From NCBI GenBank assembly GCA_042663485.1, contig JBHTAF010000002.1: a stretch of 64,000 nt of DNA; one strand, written 5' to 3'. The DNA is from Natronosalvus sp042663485 (lineage in GTDB: Archaea; Halobacteriota; Halobacteria; Halobacteriales; Natrialbaceae). The position numbers were made by a program, and so were the translations under genes. This document shows, in pieces, positions 1-8,988 of this stretch. Within the stretch, counting starts at the first letter, position 1; each line of letters begins with the position of its first letter. The notes under the pieces were generated by a model. That model was not told where the DNA came from. It saw only the letters and a program-made list of their open reading frames with translations, and made no database searches.

Positions 1-2
1 CA

Positions 3-359
3 CTCGAGACGATTCGTGAAACCTCCCCGCCCGCACAGTTCGACCTCGAGAGCTGCCTGGACGACCTCGAGACGATCCGCGAGATCGATCCGTCGGTCCT
101 CCTCTACACCCACTTCGGCCCGCGCGAGGTCGACGACCTGGGGGCCGCGCTCGAGACCTACGGTGACGTCCTCGAGTCGTGGGTCGGCCGGGTGGAACGA
201 AAGCGAGCGGAACTCGAGGACGACGAGGCCGTGGTCGACGCACTCGCTGCGGAGGCCGACGAGCGATTCGTCGAGGTCTGGGGCGAGCGAAAGACGCGCG
301 CCGAAACCGCGATGAACGCCCGCGGCGTGCTGGGCTATCTCGACTACGTGGGCGACTGA
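3..359 (+). CDS. MBL-fold metallohydrolase, C-terminal fragment (5' end outside window)
   Basis: The reading frame is open from the left edge to the TGA at 357-359, giving about 118 residues. The segment LLYTHFGPREV resembles the late His-containing loop of metallo-beta-lactamase-fold hydrolases (usually THxHxDH early, then a His near the C-terminus). A helical, charged tail follows, as in haloarchaeal MBL proteins. The substrate cannot be judged because the metal-binding N-terminal half lies outside the window. The family assignment rests on one motif and general resemblance. Confidence 0.6.
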   Translation, partial: LETIRETSPPAQFDLESCLDDLETIREIDPSVLLYTHFGPREVDDLGAALETYGDVLESWVGRVERKRAELEDDEAVVDALAAEADERFVEVWGERKTRAETAMNARGVLGYLDYVGD

Positions 360-492
360 CGGATCGATTGCGATTCGGCACTCGGGGCTGTCGAGTGTCG
401 CAAACGTGCTCAAGGCGATCGATCGTCGTAACCGCCCTCGAGCCGACCGTTCAACGACACTCGAGCGAGCCCGTTTCGGCGCGCCAGCGCAG

Positions 493-717
493 TCACAGCA
501 AGAAGAATGCCGCGATTCCGACGCTTCCGCCTCCAAAGATTAGGTAGACGGCGTCGACCCCGCGCCGAAAGAGGGCGAACGTGATCGTCGCGAGCGCGAC
601 GGTGAACGGATCGAGGACGCCGTCGACGACGAACGACTTGCGGGCGAGCGCGACGGTCGCGCCGAGGATCGCCGCCGTAGTCGTCTGCGGGTTCGTCTTT
701 CCGGCGATCGGTCGTCG
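493..717 (-). pseudogene. Remnant of chromate-transporter-like (ChrA) C-terminus
   Basis: This minus-strand frame encodes about 74 residues: a short polar stretch, then two hydrophobic helices. The sequence includes KSFVVDGVLDPFTVALATI and ends GIAAFFLL-stop. This resembles the last helices of ChrA-type transporters. The frame is preceded directly by an in-frame TGA (718-720) and has no ATG, GTG or TTG able to make a whole transporter. It therefore looks like the decayed 3' end of a gene whose body is gone. An unrelated small membrane protein is possible, but no start codon is available. Confidence 0.5.
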
Positions 718-805
718 TCACGACGCACTCTCGAGAAGGTATTTCGCGTCTGACGGTAAAACCCACCTCCGAAACCCGCTCGAACGGGTAAACCGGCGTG
801 AGGCG

Positions 806-1699
806 CTAGCTCGAGTCCGACTCCGCCTCGGTAATCGCGCTCGAGACGTCGTCGTGGGAGGCCGCCTGGCTCGATTCGGCGTCCTCGTCCGACGACCTGT
901 CGGACGAGGCGAGCGGTGAGGACGGATCGGGCGTCGTCGCGTCGGATTCGGCGTCCTCGTCCGAGGAGTCGTTCGGGGCGTCAGGCGATTCGATCCCGGC
1001 GAGATCCGCGGCGAGTCGTCGATAGGCGACCGCAGCTGGAGTCTCCGGATCGTGCACGACGAGGGGCGTTCCCGCGTACACGCTCTCGCGAACGAGTGAA
1101 TCGTCCGGAATCGTACCGAGGAGGGCCACGTCGAGTCGGTCGGCGATCTCATCGTATGAGACGTCGCCCGCCGGGCGCGTCCGGGTGACGATCAGCCCGG
1201 CCGTCGAGCCACCCGCCCGTTCGGTCAACTCGATGGTCTTTTTCACGTCGTGAACCGATGCCGGTTCCGGGGTGGAGACGAGAAAGACCGCGTCGGCAAG
1301 CCCCAGCGGGAGGACGGTCTCGTGGCTCACGCCTGCGCCGACGTCGAGCAGGACGTACTCGAATTGCTCACGAAGCGTCTCGACGACCTCGCGGAGCCCC
1401 TCGGGGCTCGTTTCGGCGTAGTCGTCGAGCCCCGTCCCGCTCGGGATCGCGACGATGTTCTCGGCGAGGTTGTACGTGGCGTCTTCGATCGACGCGTCGG
1501 ACGCCAGCACGTCGTGGAGCGTCGTCGACTCGGGGGTCAGGCTCACGAACCCGGCCAGGTTCGCCATGCCGAGGTCGACGTCGACGATGGCGACGCGTTT
1601 GCCCGCCTGGGCGAGGGCCGTCCCGAGATTCACCGTCGTCGTCGTCTTCCCGACACCGCCTTTTCCACTCGCGATGGCGTATACCGTCTCTTGAGACAT
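806..1699 (-). CDS. MinD/ParA-family P-loop ATPase with acidic tail
   Basis: The 297-aa protein opens with a deviant Walker A motif, GKGGVGKTT, at residues 13-21. An IVDVDLGMANLA segment follows near residue 38, and a Walker B-like LLDVG lies further on. These mark the MinD branch of SIMIBI ATPases, which position membrane-associated machinery by an ATP-dependent cycle. The ATPase core ends near residue 240. The last 55 or so residues are a low-complexity Asp/Ser/Glu tail with repeated SSDEDAESD-type units, and no amphipathic membrane-targeting helix is evident. Haloarchaea carry several MinD paralogues, some linked to positioning of motility and chemosensory structures. The specific role of this one cannot be read from context. 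Confidence 0.85.
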   Translation of the reverse strand: MSQETVYAIASGKGGVGKTTTTVNLGTALAQAGKRVAIVDVDLGMANLAGFVSLTPESTTLHDVLASDASIEDATYNLAENIVAIPSGTGLDDYAETSPEGLREVVETLREQFEYVLLDVGAGVSHETVLPLGLADAVFLVSTPEPASVHDVKKTIELTERAGGSTAGLIVTRTRPAGDVSYDEIADRLDVALLGTIPDDSLVRESVYAGTPLVVHDPETPAAVAYRRLAADLAGIESPDAPNDSSDEDAESDATTPDPSSPLASSDRSSDEDAESSQAASHDDVSSAITEAESDSS

Positions 1700-1885
1700 A
1701 CTCGATTACTAGCCGGACAGTGTAGCGGGAGGACCTTAAATCGTGAGCACACCGCTCGAGTCGTGTCAGCGCGACGCAGGTATGAATCTATTCGACAGGT
1801 GTCGAGGTCGACGAAGAGTCGAGGCGGGCGAAGTCTCGAGGGCAAAACCAGCAGCCGTGAACCTGAATGGTCGACGGGGAGCGCG

Positions 1886-3211
1886 TCAATCGAGTTCGGT
1901 CGGATCGATCTCGGGCAGCGTAATGAGGTTCTCCCGACCGATACGGAGTTTCTCGATCTCGTCGTCGTCGTCCATCTTCGAGAGCAGCTGGGAGACCTTG
2001 GCGTTCGACCAGCCGGTCTCCTTGACGATCGAGGCCTGTTTCATCCGACCGCCGTTGCCCCGCAGGAGTCGAAGCACTCGCTCTTCGTCACTGAGCAGGT
2101 CGGGGTCGATCCCGCCCCCGTCGTCGGGTTCCTCGAGGGGATCATCCGGTGGGGCGACGGGCGGAGTCGTGGAGTCTCGCGCGTCCGGTTCGTCGTCCTC
2201 GAGTCGGTCGCGAACAAGGGCCGGGAGCCAGGCAGGTGCTGAGGACGATCCCGACCCCGACCCCGAACTCGAACTCGAACTCGAGCGCTGAGTCACGAGA
2301 TAGCCACCGACGACGGCCACGGTGAGCAACGCGAGGGCGGCTCCGCCGAGGAGGACGCTCGTCGAGGCCCACGATTCCGGATCCTCAGGTGGCGGTGTCT
2401 CGCCGCCGGTCCCGTCGGGCCCGTCGGTCCCGTCGCCAGAAGATTCTCCCCGCAGCAACACGAATTCACGTTTGTCGTCGCCGTCCTCGACGAATTCTAC
2501 TGGGCCGTCCCAGACGAGTGCCCCATCGTCCCGTCTCGAGAAATCGTCGGGAAACGACTGAAACCCGTAGTTAGATGGGATATCTACGACGAGTTGCTGG
2601 TCGGCGTTCAGCGCCGGAAACCAGGAGCCGTCACCCTCCGGTGTCTCGAACGCGTCACCGACGTGAATCTCACTCCCTTCGGTCGTCGCGAACGACTCCC
2701 ACGTGAACGAGTAGGCGACGACTCCGACGCGATCGGTCGACTGCTCGCCCATCGGACTGCTTCGATTGACCTCTTCGATTCTCGGCTCGTCGTACCCGGC
2801 GTCGACGAGCGCCATCTCGCGGCCGGTCGCCTCCGAGGCCGCGGCCACGTACCGCTCGTATGTCGACGCGTCGTAGCCGGCGTCACGCTCGCCGTTGGCG
2901 ACCGAGGCAGCGTACGACTGGAACGCCTCCTCGTCCTCGGCGTCCTCGAGGAGGAAGCGACTCTCGATCGTCCACCGGGCGTCGCCGCTGTCCGTGACGT
3001 TGATCTTGATCACTTGCTGCGGGTCAGCCGGCTGGAGCTGGCCGCCATCACCGTCGCTGTCGTCGTCCTGGACGACGAGTGGCGACTGCTCGAGCGACGA
3101 CGGTCCGTGAGCCGAGTGGTCGGAGGGCGGGGTCGCGGCCACGACGCCGACACTGGCGGCGGCCACGAGGAGGACCGTGAGGGCAACGACACTCGCGCGG
3201 GGAAACCGCAT
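1886..3211 (-). CDS. Membrane-anchored winged-helix regulator (DUF7345/DUF7343-like)
   Basis: An N-terminal signal or anchor segment is followed by a large extracytoplasmic domain. One transmembrane helix (SVLLGGAALALLTVAVVGG) comes next, then a Ser/Gly linker and a C-terminal winged helix. The winged helix contains MKQASIVKETGWSNAKVSQL and resembles the haloarchaeal DUF7343-type DNA-binding domain. The topology suggests an external sensor coupled to a cytoplasmic DNA-binding domain. I chose the ATG at 3211 (MRFPRAS) over an upstream ATG at 3253, because the shorter form begins directly with a signal-type n-region. The target genes are unknown. Confidence 0.75.
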   Translation of the reverse strand: MRFPRASVVALTVLLVAAASVGVVAATPPSDHSAHGPSSLEQSPLVVQDDDSDGDGGQLQPADPQQVIKINVTDSGDARWTIESRFLLEDAEDEEAFQSYAASVANGERDAGYDASTYERYVAAASEATGREMALVDAGYDEPRIEEVNRSSPMGEQSTDRVGVVAYSFTWESFATTEGSEIHVGDAFETPEGDGSWFPALNADQQLVVDIPSNYGFQSFPDDFSRRDDGALVWDGPVEFVEDGDDKREFVLLRGESSGDGTDGPDGTGGETPPPEDPESWASTSVLLGGAALALLTVAVVGGYLVTQRSSSSSSSGSGSGSSSAPAWLPALVRDRLEDDEPDARDSTTPPVAPPDDPLEEPDDGGGIDPDLLSDEERVLRLLRGNGGRMKQASIVKETGWSNAKVSQLLSKMDDDDEIEKLRIGRENLITLPEIDPTELD

Positions 3212-3393
3212 ACGTCTCAACGGGTATCTCCCAGGGCAAAAAACCCTTTCCATCCCAAATAAAACGTTATTTCCGCTTGTAAACCGTCTCCGACGCTCTC
3301 GAGGCGTTTCGTAACGCGGTTTTATCTGTCGCTACGCCAGACCGATTAGGAGACGGGCGGGTTTTTGTACCAGGGGTTCTATAGCAGTGGCTA

Positions 3394-4620
3394 ATGACCA
3401 AGGCGTCCCCCGCCCTCCTGGCGTTGTTACTGGTCTGTGCGCTTCCGGCGGTGACGCTGGTCGCTGCCGCCCCCGCTCCCGGGTCGACGACCGGAACCGA
3501 GACGCAATCGACGACCCTGACACCGCACGACTCGAGCGGCCCCTTCCTCGAACTCGAGAACACGGCGAATCGACTCACCGTCCCCGAGGAGAGTAAGCGG
3601 ACGTATACCTCGCCGACGCAAGATTTCGGAACGGCTGTCGCGTCGGCCGACGACGAGGTTCGCGCCGACGCCGGCCACTTCGCGTTCGAGCAAGCGTTCG
3701 GCGAGACGACCGATTCGAACGAACGCGCCGACCTGATCGATGCATCGCGCGACAGGTTAGAAGCGCGCGTACAGGCTCTCGACGAGCGCGAACAGCGGGC
3801 CGTCCAGGCGTACGCGAACGGCACCATCACCGAACAGGAGTTCACGCAGGTACTGTTGCGTAACTACAACGAGGCGAACGAACTGGAGCGACAGTACCAC
3901 GACCTCTACGAGTACGTCGTCAACCGGGCTCCCGGATACAGTCGCAATAGCATCCTCCCCATGGCGCGAACCATCGCGACCCACCAGAGCCAGGCGCGCG
4001 CCGAAATCGCCGCCGCCTCGACGACTGACCGATCACCGATGGTGACCATCGAAACGAGCGACGTTGGGTACCGACTCTCCCTGATCTCGGGCGGCCAATA
4101 CTACCAAGAGGTGACTCGCTTCGATCTCCGTGACCGAGACGGCGATTCCCAGTTCGACTCGATCTCCGCGGCCGAGAACCACGCGTCCGAACGGTACCCG
4201 TGGGCGCAGGACAACATGAACTCGTACCACTTCTCTTCGACGGCCAGTCCGAACCTCTACCTGACCGAAATCTCCCACGACCACGGCGAACTATACAGCT
4301 ACATCGACGGGGCGACCGAAGCCGTCGCCCGCGAACACCAGTCGCTCGTCGTCTCGCGACTGCCGATCGAACACCAGAACACTTGGGAGCGAGACACCGT
4401 CGCGATCACCCTGAACCGAACCCCCGGAGACGGGCCCGCGGAGATCCGCGTGACCGACCTCGAGACCGGCGAACCGGTCGAGGCGACCATCCGTCTCGAT
4501 GGCGTCGCCGTCGGACAGACGGGGAGCAACGGACACCGCTGGCTGGCAACGCCGGCGGGCGACTACGAAATCGAAGTAGAGACGGCAGACGAAACGGTGA
4601 CGATCACGCCGGCCACGTAA
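3394..4620 (+). CDS. Secreted haloarchaeal protein (DUF7096/DUF7094-like)
   Basis: The 408-aa product has a classic Sec signal peptide: MTKASPALLALLLVCALPAV followed by an Ala-rich cleavage region. A helical, charged segment at residues 60-190 includes LEARVQALDEREQRAVQAYA. A central beta-rich domain follows, and the C-terminal part, containing DLETGEPVEATIRLDG, looks like a carboxypeptidase-regulatory/Ig-like fold. I recall the same order in secreted haloarchaeal proteins annotated with DUF7096/DUF7094. No catalytic motif is visible. It precedes a pilin gene, and both products are extracytoplasmic. Confidence 0.6.
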   Translation: MTKASPALLALLLVCALPAVTLVAAAPAPGSTTGTETQSTTLTPHDSSGPFLELENTANRLTVPEESKRTYTSPTQDFGTAVASADDEVRADAGHFAFEQAFGETTDSNERADLIDASRDRLEARVQALDEREQRAVQAYANGTITEQEFTQVLLRNYNEANELERQYHDLYEYVVNRAPGYSRNSILPMARTIATHQSQARAEIAAASTTDRSPMVTIETSDVGYRLSLISGGQYYQEVTRFDLRDRDGDSQFDSISAAENHASERYPWAQDNMNSYHFSSTASPNLYLTEISHDHGELYSYIDGATEAVAREHQSLVVSRLPIEHQNTWERDTVAITLNRTPGDGPAEIRVTDLETGEPVEATIRLDGVAVGQTGSNGHRWLATPAGDYEIEVETADETVTITPAT

Positions 4621-4815
4621 CACCCCGTCGCGACAGCCGTCGTCGACCCAGCACCTCGAGATACCCGGTTCGTCAGCCCGTCGTCTGCCTTCTCTCTCGA
4701 GAAACCCGGCTCACAGCAGGTCAGTACCACCGGGAATGGGCGCGAGCGACGCCACGCAACTCGCCGCCTCGCACACCGATCCCTCGTGGAGCAGTCGTCC
4801 GACCATTTATATCCA

Positions 4816-5364
4816 ATGGCGCGGCCAGGATGGCCCGTGTCCACGCCTCGACCCGTACCGGACGCTCGATCGGCTCTTCCGGTCGACCTGGAGAGCAACC
4901 GCGATCGAGCCGTCAGCCCACTCGTCGGGACGATCTTACTCGTCGCGATCACGGTCTTGCTGGCAGCAACCGTCGCGACAGCGATGGGGTCGCTCTCGCT
5001 CGAGACCGATACATCCACCGCGGCCATCGAGTTCGAGGTCGACGCCGACCGGAACGAACTCGTCTTCGAACACGCAGGCGGCGACGCACTCGACGTCCGG
5101 CACCTGACGCTCGAGGTGACCGTCGACGGCGAACCGCTCGCCCACCAGCCCCCGGTGCCGTTCGTCGGGGCGACGGGGTTTCGCGGTTCTCCCTCGGGGC
5201 CGTTCAACGCCGCGACCGATCCGACCTGGACCGTCGGCGAACGCGCGACGATTCGTCTCGCCGCGACGAACTCGCCGGCGCTCGCTGAGGGTACCGTCGT
5301 GCGGGTTCACCTCTCGGACGACGACGGAACGGTCGCACGGGTCGTGGCCGAGACCTGTCGGTGA
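4816..5364 (+). CDS. Archaeal type IV pilin-like protein
   Basis: A short basic N-terminus is followed by RAVSPLVGTILLVAITVLLA, the archaeal pilin class III signal (Pilin_N/DUF1628 family). Prepilin peptidase would cleave before the hydrophobic helix. The remaining ~130 residues form a beta-rich extracellular head. The ATG at 4816 is conventional. However, a TATA-like TTTATATCC at 4807-4814 sits almost on top of it and about 27 nt before an in-frame GTG at 4837. A leaderless mRNA would therefore start translation at that GTG, giving a protein 7 residues shorter. No other pilus genes are adjacent. Confidence 0.8.
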   Translation: MARPGWPVSTPRPVPDARSALPVDLESNRDRAVSPLVGTILLVAITVLLAATVATAMGSLSLETDTSTAAIEFEVDADRNELVFEHAGGDALDVRHLTLEVTVDGEPLAHQPPVPFVGATGFRGSPSGPFNAATDPTWTVGERATIRLAATNSPALAEGTVVRVHLSDDDGTVARVVAETCR

Positions 5365-5372
5365 CTACCGCT

Positions 5373-5427
5373 CCAGGAGTCAGCGAAAGACCCACACCCC
5401 CAGGAGTCAGCAAAAGACCCATAGCCC
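5373..5427 (+). repeat. Two tandem copies of a 27-bp unit in the hisI leader
   Basis: CCAGGAGTCAGCGAAAGACC at 5373 recurs at 5400 as CCAGGAGTCAGCAAAAGACC, and each is followed by CAYA and a C-run. The second copy follows the first directly, with only a few substitutions. The pair lies between the pilin stop codon (5364) and the hisI start (5448). Confidence 0.8.
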
Positions 5428-5447
5428 CAACCGTCATCGAAGCGAGT

Positions 5448-5948
5448 ATGACCGAACCGACTCCGGCCGGAGACGGGAGCGGCGGGACCGGCGGGGCCGA
5501 CGAGTCCGGCCTCGAGGAGCCGATCGACGTGGACTTCGGCGACGACGGACTCGTCCCCACCGTCGCCCAGGACGCCGACTCCGGGGAAGTACTGATGCTC
5601 GCGTACGTCTCACCGGCGGCGCTCGAGGCGACCCTCGAGACCGGCACGGCCCACTACTACTCGCGGAGCCGCGAGGAGCTGTGGGAGAAGGGGGCGACGA
5701 GCGGCCACACCCAATCTGTCGAGGAGGTGCGCGCCGACTGCGACGCCGACGCCCTCCTGTACCTCGTCGACCAGACCGGCGGTGCCTGTCACACCGGCCA
5801 CCGGTCGTGTTTCTACCGGACGGTCGAGGGCGAACGCGTCGGCGAGCGAGTGTTCGATCCGGATGCGGTTTACGACGGGGACGACAACGAGGGCGACAGC
5901 AAAAACGGCAGCGGAAATGGCATCGAGGACACCAGCGAGAACGACTGA
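5448..5948 (+). CDS. hisI: Phosphoribosyl-AMP cyclohydrolase
   Basis: HisI opens the adenine ring of N1-(5'-phosphoribosyl)-AMP in histidine biosynthesis. The diagnostic blocks are present: EVLMLAYVSPAAL, the TAHYYSRSREELWEKGATSGHTQ stretch (quoted here only by its key parts YYSRSR and GATSGHTQ), and DQTGGACHTGHRSCFYR with the zinc- and metal-binding Cys/His residues. The protein is 166 aa, against about 120-135 usually. The excess is a Gly/Glu-rich N-terminus and an acidic, low-complexity C-terminal tail. The ATG at 5448 was chosen because the upstream frame is only the tandem repeat. No hisE domain is fused. Confidence 0.93.
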   Translation: MTEPTPAGDGSGGTGGADESGLEEPIDVDFGDDGLVPTVAQDADSGEVLMLAYVSPAALEATLETGTAHYYSRSREELWEKGATSGHTQSVEEVRADCDADALLYLVDQTGGACHTGHRSCFYRTVEGERVGERVFDPDAVYDGDDNEGDSKNGSGNGIEDTSEND

Positions 5949-5954
5949 CGAACG

Positions 5955-7124
5955 ATGCCAGACGCCACTCACGATCCGACGACGGACGACGGGTCGGACC
6001 CGAGAGCCGACGCCGACGCGGCGAGAGAGCGACTCGAGCGCGCCAGCGAGCGTCTCGAGGCCGCGAAGACGGCGATCGACGAGGCCGGCGGCCGCGAGAC
6101 CGTCGAGACGGGGGCCGAGGCCTACCGAACGGCCGCGAGGCTCCTCGACCGGTACGTCGACCTGGCGACCGGCACGGGGCGAGAGACGTTCCAGCACTAC
6201 ATCAACCTCGAGGGCGAGTACTCGACGCTCGTCGAGGGGTTACCCGCGGACCTCCCCCACCGCGAGGCGTTCGAGGCGTCGTTCGAGGCCGTCGACAAGC
6301 GTCGGCTGCACGAGTCGGACTTCGAGCGAGCGGAAGCGGCGCTCGAACCGGCCGAGCGCTTCGTCGACCTGCTCAAGGAGGAGGCGGCCGCCGAGGAGGA
6401 ACTGACGCTCGCGCGAAAGGCGGCGACCGACCAGGTCGACGCGCTCGAGGACGAACGCTCGAATCTGCAGCGACTGCGCTCGCTCGCCGACGCCGACCTC
6501 GAGGCCCCGGTGGACCGCCTTCGAGACCCCATCGATGCCTACAACGAGTCGATCCGGGAGGCCTTCGAGTCGTTCCTGTACGACCAATCTGCACGGGCGG
6601 TGTTCGACCTGCTCGAGCGCAGCCGACTCCGGCCGTTCGTCGACTTCGAGACGCCGCCGCCGGAACTGCGCGAGTACGTCGAAGAAAACGACGCGGGCAC
6701 CTACTCGATCCCAGAGCTCCTCGAGTACGCGGGGTACTCCCGGTCGAAACTGGATCACTACGTCGACGACCCAGACGAACTCAAGCGCCGAATAGCCACA
6801 CGCCAGACGTACCTCGAGCGGATCGACGCGACGCCGCTGACGCTGTCGTGGCCGCCCGCGGACGCGACGACCCTGCGGTACGCGATCCGGGACCGACGAC
6901 CGCTGGTCGAACGCGTCGGCGGACAGGAACTCGTCGAACCCCTGCTCGCGGTTCGGCAGCGGACGTTCGACGACGACTACGGCCGACTGCAGACCGCCGG
7001 GAGCGCGCTCGACCAGCTCTCGGCGGCCGAACGCGAGCGCCTCCAGAATCGGGACATCGACGCGGAGCTCGAGGGAGTTCGAGACGCGCGTGAGGAACTC
7101 CAGGAGCTGCTCGCAGACAGGTAG
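5955..7124 (+). CDS. Coiled-coil haloarchaeal protein (DUF7118-like)
   Basis: This 389-aa, highly charged soluble protein is dominated by Glu/Ala/Arg-rich helices. Residues 15-60 and 120-190 have heptad character, for example RERLERASERLEAAKTAIDE. A mixed domain follows (SIPELLEYAGYSRSKLDHYV, which resembles a short helix-turn-helix), then a final coiled coil. It begins six bases after the hisI stop, so the two are probably co-transcribed. I recall this as the haloarchaeal DUF7118 family. No enzymatic motif or signal peptide is present, and the function is unknown. Confidence 0.7.
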   Translation: MPDATHDPTTDDGSDPRADADAARERLERASERLEAAKTAIDEAGGRETVETGAEAYRTAARLLDRYVDLATGTGRETFQHYINLEGEYSTLVEGLPADLPHREAFEASFEAVDKRRLHESDFERAEAALEPAERFVDLLKEEAAAEEELTLARKAATDQVDALEDERSNLQRLRSLADADLEAPVDRLRDPIDAYNESIREAFESFLYDQSARAVFDLLERSRLRPFVDFETPPPELREYVEENDAGTYSIPELLEYAGYSRSKLDHYVDDPDELKRRIATRQTYLERIDATPLTLSWPPADATTLRYAIRDRRPLVERVGGQELVEPLLAVRQRTFDDDYGRLQTAGSALDQLSAAERERLQNRDIDAELEGVRDAREELQELLADR

Positions 7125-7240
7125 CGCTCGCAAACAGATGGCCCTCGAAGGCGGCGACCATCGTGACTCGAGCGCGGCGCCACCGTGACGAGACGAAAAG
7201 CCCACGAGGATTTTTGACCACGACAGTCGACGGTACGGAC

Positions 7241-7645
7241 GTGAGTCGACACCTCCTCGTCGCCATGGACGACTCCGAGCCCGCCAGAACGGCCCTCGAG
7301 TACGCACTCTCGACGTTTCCCGAGTCGAGAGTGACGGTGGTCCACGTCGTCGACGACCTCGAGGCGGGCTACGGCGGCGGACCGACCGCCGAGGCGGCCC
7401 GCGACCAGGACGAACCCGCGTTCTTCGCTGACGTCCGCCGGCTCGCCGAGGGCCACGAGGGCGACATCGCGCTCGAGGTGCTCGAGGGAACCCCCGTCGA
7501 CGCCATCCTCGAGTACGTCCGCTCGAGCGACGTCGACGGCGTCGTCGTCGGGAGCGAGGGCCGTTCCGGCGTCTCACGGATGCTGCTGGGGAGCGTCGCC
7601 GAGGGGGTCGCCCGGCGTGTCGAGGTTCCGGTGACGATCGTCTGA
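7241..7645 (+). CDS. Universal stress protein (UspA family)
   Basis: The 134-aa product matches a single UspA domain: HLLVAMDDSEPARTALEYAL at the N-terminus, VTVVHVVDD, and a C-terminal VVVGSEGRSGVSRMLLGSVA. The last matches the ATP-binding GxxGxxGxxxxxxGS pattern. The start is taken as the GTG at 7241, because family members begin directly at this strand. The open frame upstream has no family resemblance. The gene is monocistronic. Confidence 0.88.
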   Translation: MSRHLLVAMDDSEPARTALEYALSTFPESRVTVVHVVDDLEAGYGGGPTAEAARDQDEPAFFADVRRLAEGHEGDIALEVLEGTPVDAILEYVRSSDVDGVVVGSEGRSGVSRMLLGSVAEGVARRVEVPVTIV

Positions 7646-7772
7646 TCCGAGGCCGGGATCGGACTCGTCGCCCACCCTCGAGTCGTTCCGATGGCTCGGG
7701 TTTCAGCACGCAGACCAAGATATAGATTTTGTAGTATTGGCGCTCTCGAGCGGCGGGTGAAACCGGCGGCCC

Positions 7773-7780
7773 TTTTTATC
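7773..7780 (+). promoter_or_regulatory. TATA-like element of the HPP gene
   Basis: TTTTTATC lies 21-28 nt before the ATG at 7801, the spacing expected for a leaderless haloarchaeal transcript. Confidence 0.6.
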
Positions 7781-7800
7781 CGGACTCGAAAGGGCGGGTG

Positions 7801-8277
7801 ATGGACGACCGCGTGGGGACGACACTTCACACCGGCCTGTTACTCGCCGTGACCGGCACGCTCGCGTGGCTCTCTGGCCTCCCCCTCCTCTTTCCGAGCC
7901 TGGGCCCCTCGGCGTTCGTCCTCGCACTCTTCGAACGCAGCGAGGCGACCCGTCCGCGGCGCGTCGTCGGCGGCCACCTCATCGGCGTCGTCGCCGGATT
8001 GCTCGCCTACCACGTCGTCGCCGGCGACTCCGCCATGACCGTCGCGTACGAACCCGGCTCGCTCGAGGGACTGCGCCTGGCGACCAGCGGCGTGCTCGCA
8101 ACGACGGCCACCGCCGGCGGCATGCTCGCGACAGACACCCGTCACCCACCCGCGTGCGCGACCACCTTGATCGTCTCGCTTGGGCTGCTCTCGACGGTCC
8201 TCGAGGGGGCGTTCATCGTGCTCGCGGTGGCGGTGCTGGTCGGGGTCCATCGGTCGATACTGGCTGTCACCAGCTGA
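7801..8277 (+). CDS. HPP-family integral membrane protein
   Basis: This is a 158-aa protein with about four hydrophobic helices. The HPP signatures are PSLGPSAFVLALFE near residue 33 and RHPPACATTL near residue 110. HPP proteins (PF04982) are inner-membrane proteins, and at least one cyanobacterial member is linked to nitrite transport. The substrate here is unknown. The ATG at 7801 is supported by a TATA-like element 25 nt upstream. Confidence 0.85.
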   Translation: MDDRVGTTLHTGLLLAVTGTLAWLSGLPLLFPSLGPSAFVLALFERSEATRPRRVVGGHLIGVVAGLLAYHVVAGDSAMTVAYEPGSLEGLRLATSGVLATTATAGGMLATDTRHPPACATTLIVSLGLLSTVLEGAFIVLAVAVLVGVHRSILAVTS

Positions 8278-8309
8278 CGACTTTCGCGTACTCGAACGCG
8301 TGCAGTCGC

Positions 8310-8957
8310 TCACTCGAGTGCGCTCTCGACGAGGCGTCGCTCGGCCTTTCGCAGGTGCTCGCCAACGGTACTCGGCGCACACTCGAGGACGGCCGCGAGG
8401 TCCTCGTGGCTCGCTGTTCGCGGCACGTCGTAATAGCCGTGCTCGAACGCGGCGGCCAGAACCTCACGCTGACGAGCGGTCAACGCCCGGCCGCCCACGA
8501 GCCGATCGGCGCGATACGGGCCGACCTCGAGAATCGTCGCCTCGAGCGGGTCCGGAAGGTCGGTGAGCGTCGTCGAAAGGTCCGTCTGGGTGCCAACGAC
8601 TGTCAGCTCGACGCTCCCGTCCGCCTGGAACGTCGCCGGCAGCAGGACGACGAGGCTCTTGCGGGTGAGTCGCTCTCGAAGCGCGCCGACCGCCGGCGGT
8701 GCGCAGAATCTGACGTAGGCGAACACCGATCCCGCTTCGGCGCTGGCGACGTCCCACTCGAGGACGTCGGACTCGGCCTCGAGGACGGCACGGACGGCCG
8801 TCACGTTGCCGTCAATCGAGAGCGAGTACGTCGGCGTGTCCGTGTCAGCGACGCCGCCCGCGAGCAGGTGAACCGCGTCGACGTGCTCGTGGGCCGCCAG
8901 GGCCGTCACGGGCGTCTCCGGACCCGGCGCAGCGATACGAACGCGAGCGTAGTGCAT
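8310..8957 (-). CDS. Bat-type helix-turn-helix regulator (HTH-10)
   Basis: The 215-aa protein has an N-terminal sensor-like region of about 150 residues. The C-terminal HTH contains LTARQREVLAAAFEHGYYDV and ECAPSTVGEHLRKAERRLV, the hallmark of the bacterio-opsin-activator HTH-10 domain (PF04967). The ATG at 8957 is backed by a minus-strand TATA-like element at 8981-8988. It is divergent from the cytochrome P450 gene at 9042, with only 84 bp between them, so it may regulate that gene. The ligand is unknown. Confidence 0.85.
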   Translation of the reverse strand: MHYARVRIAAPGPETPVTALAAHEHVDAVHLLAGGVADTDTPTYSLSIDGNVTAVRAVLEAESDVLEWDVASAEAGSVFAYVRFCAPPAVGALRERLTRKSLVVLLPATFQADGSVELTVVGTQTDLSTTLTDLPDPLEATILEVGPYRADRLVGGRALTARQREVLAAAFEHGYYDVPRTASHEDLAAVLECAPSTVGEHLRKAERRLVESALE

Positions 8958-8980
8958 GAGGGGAAGCGTTCGTCCACCAC

Positions 8981-8988
8981 ATATAAAA
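8981..8988 (-). promoter_or_regulatory. TATA-like element of the bat-type regulator
   Basis: TTTTATAT on the minus strand is centred about 27 nt upstream of the regulator ATG at 8957, inside the short divergent promoter shared with the P450 gene. Confidence 0.6.
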
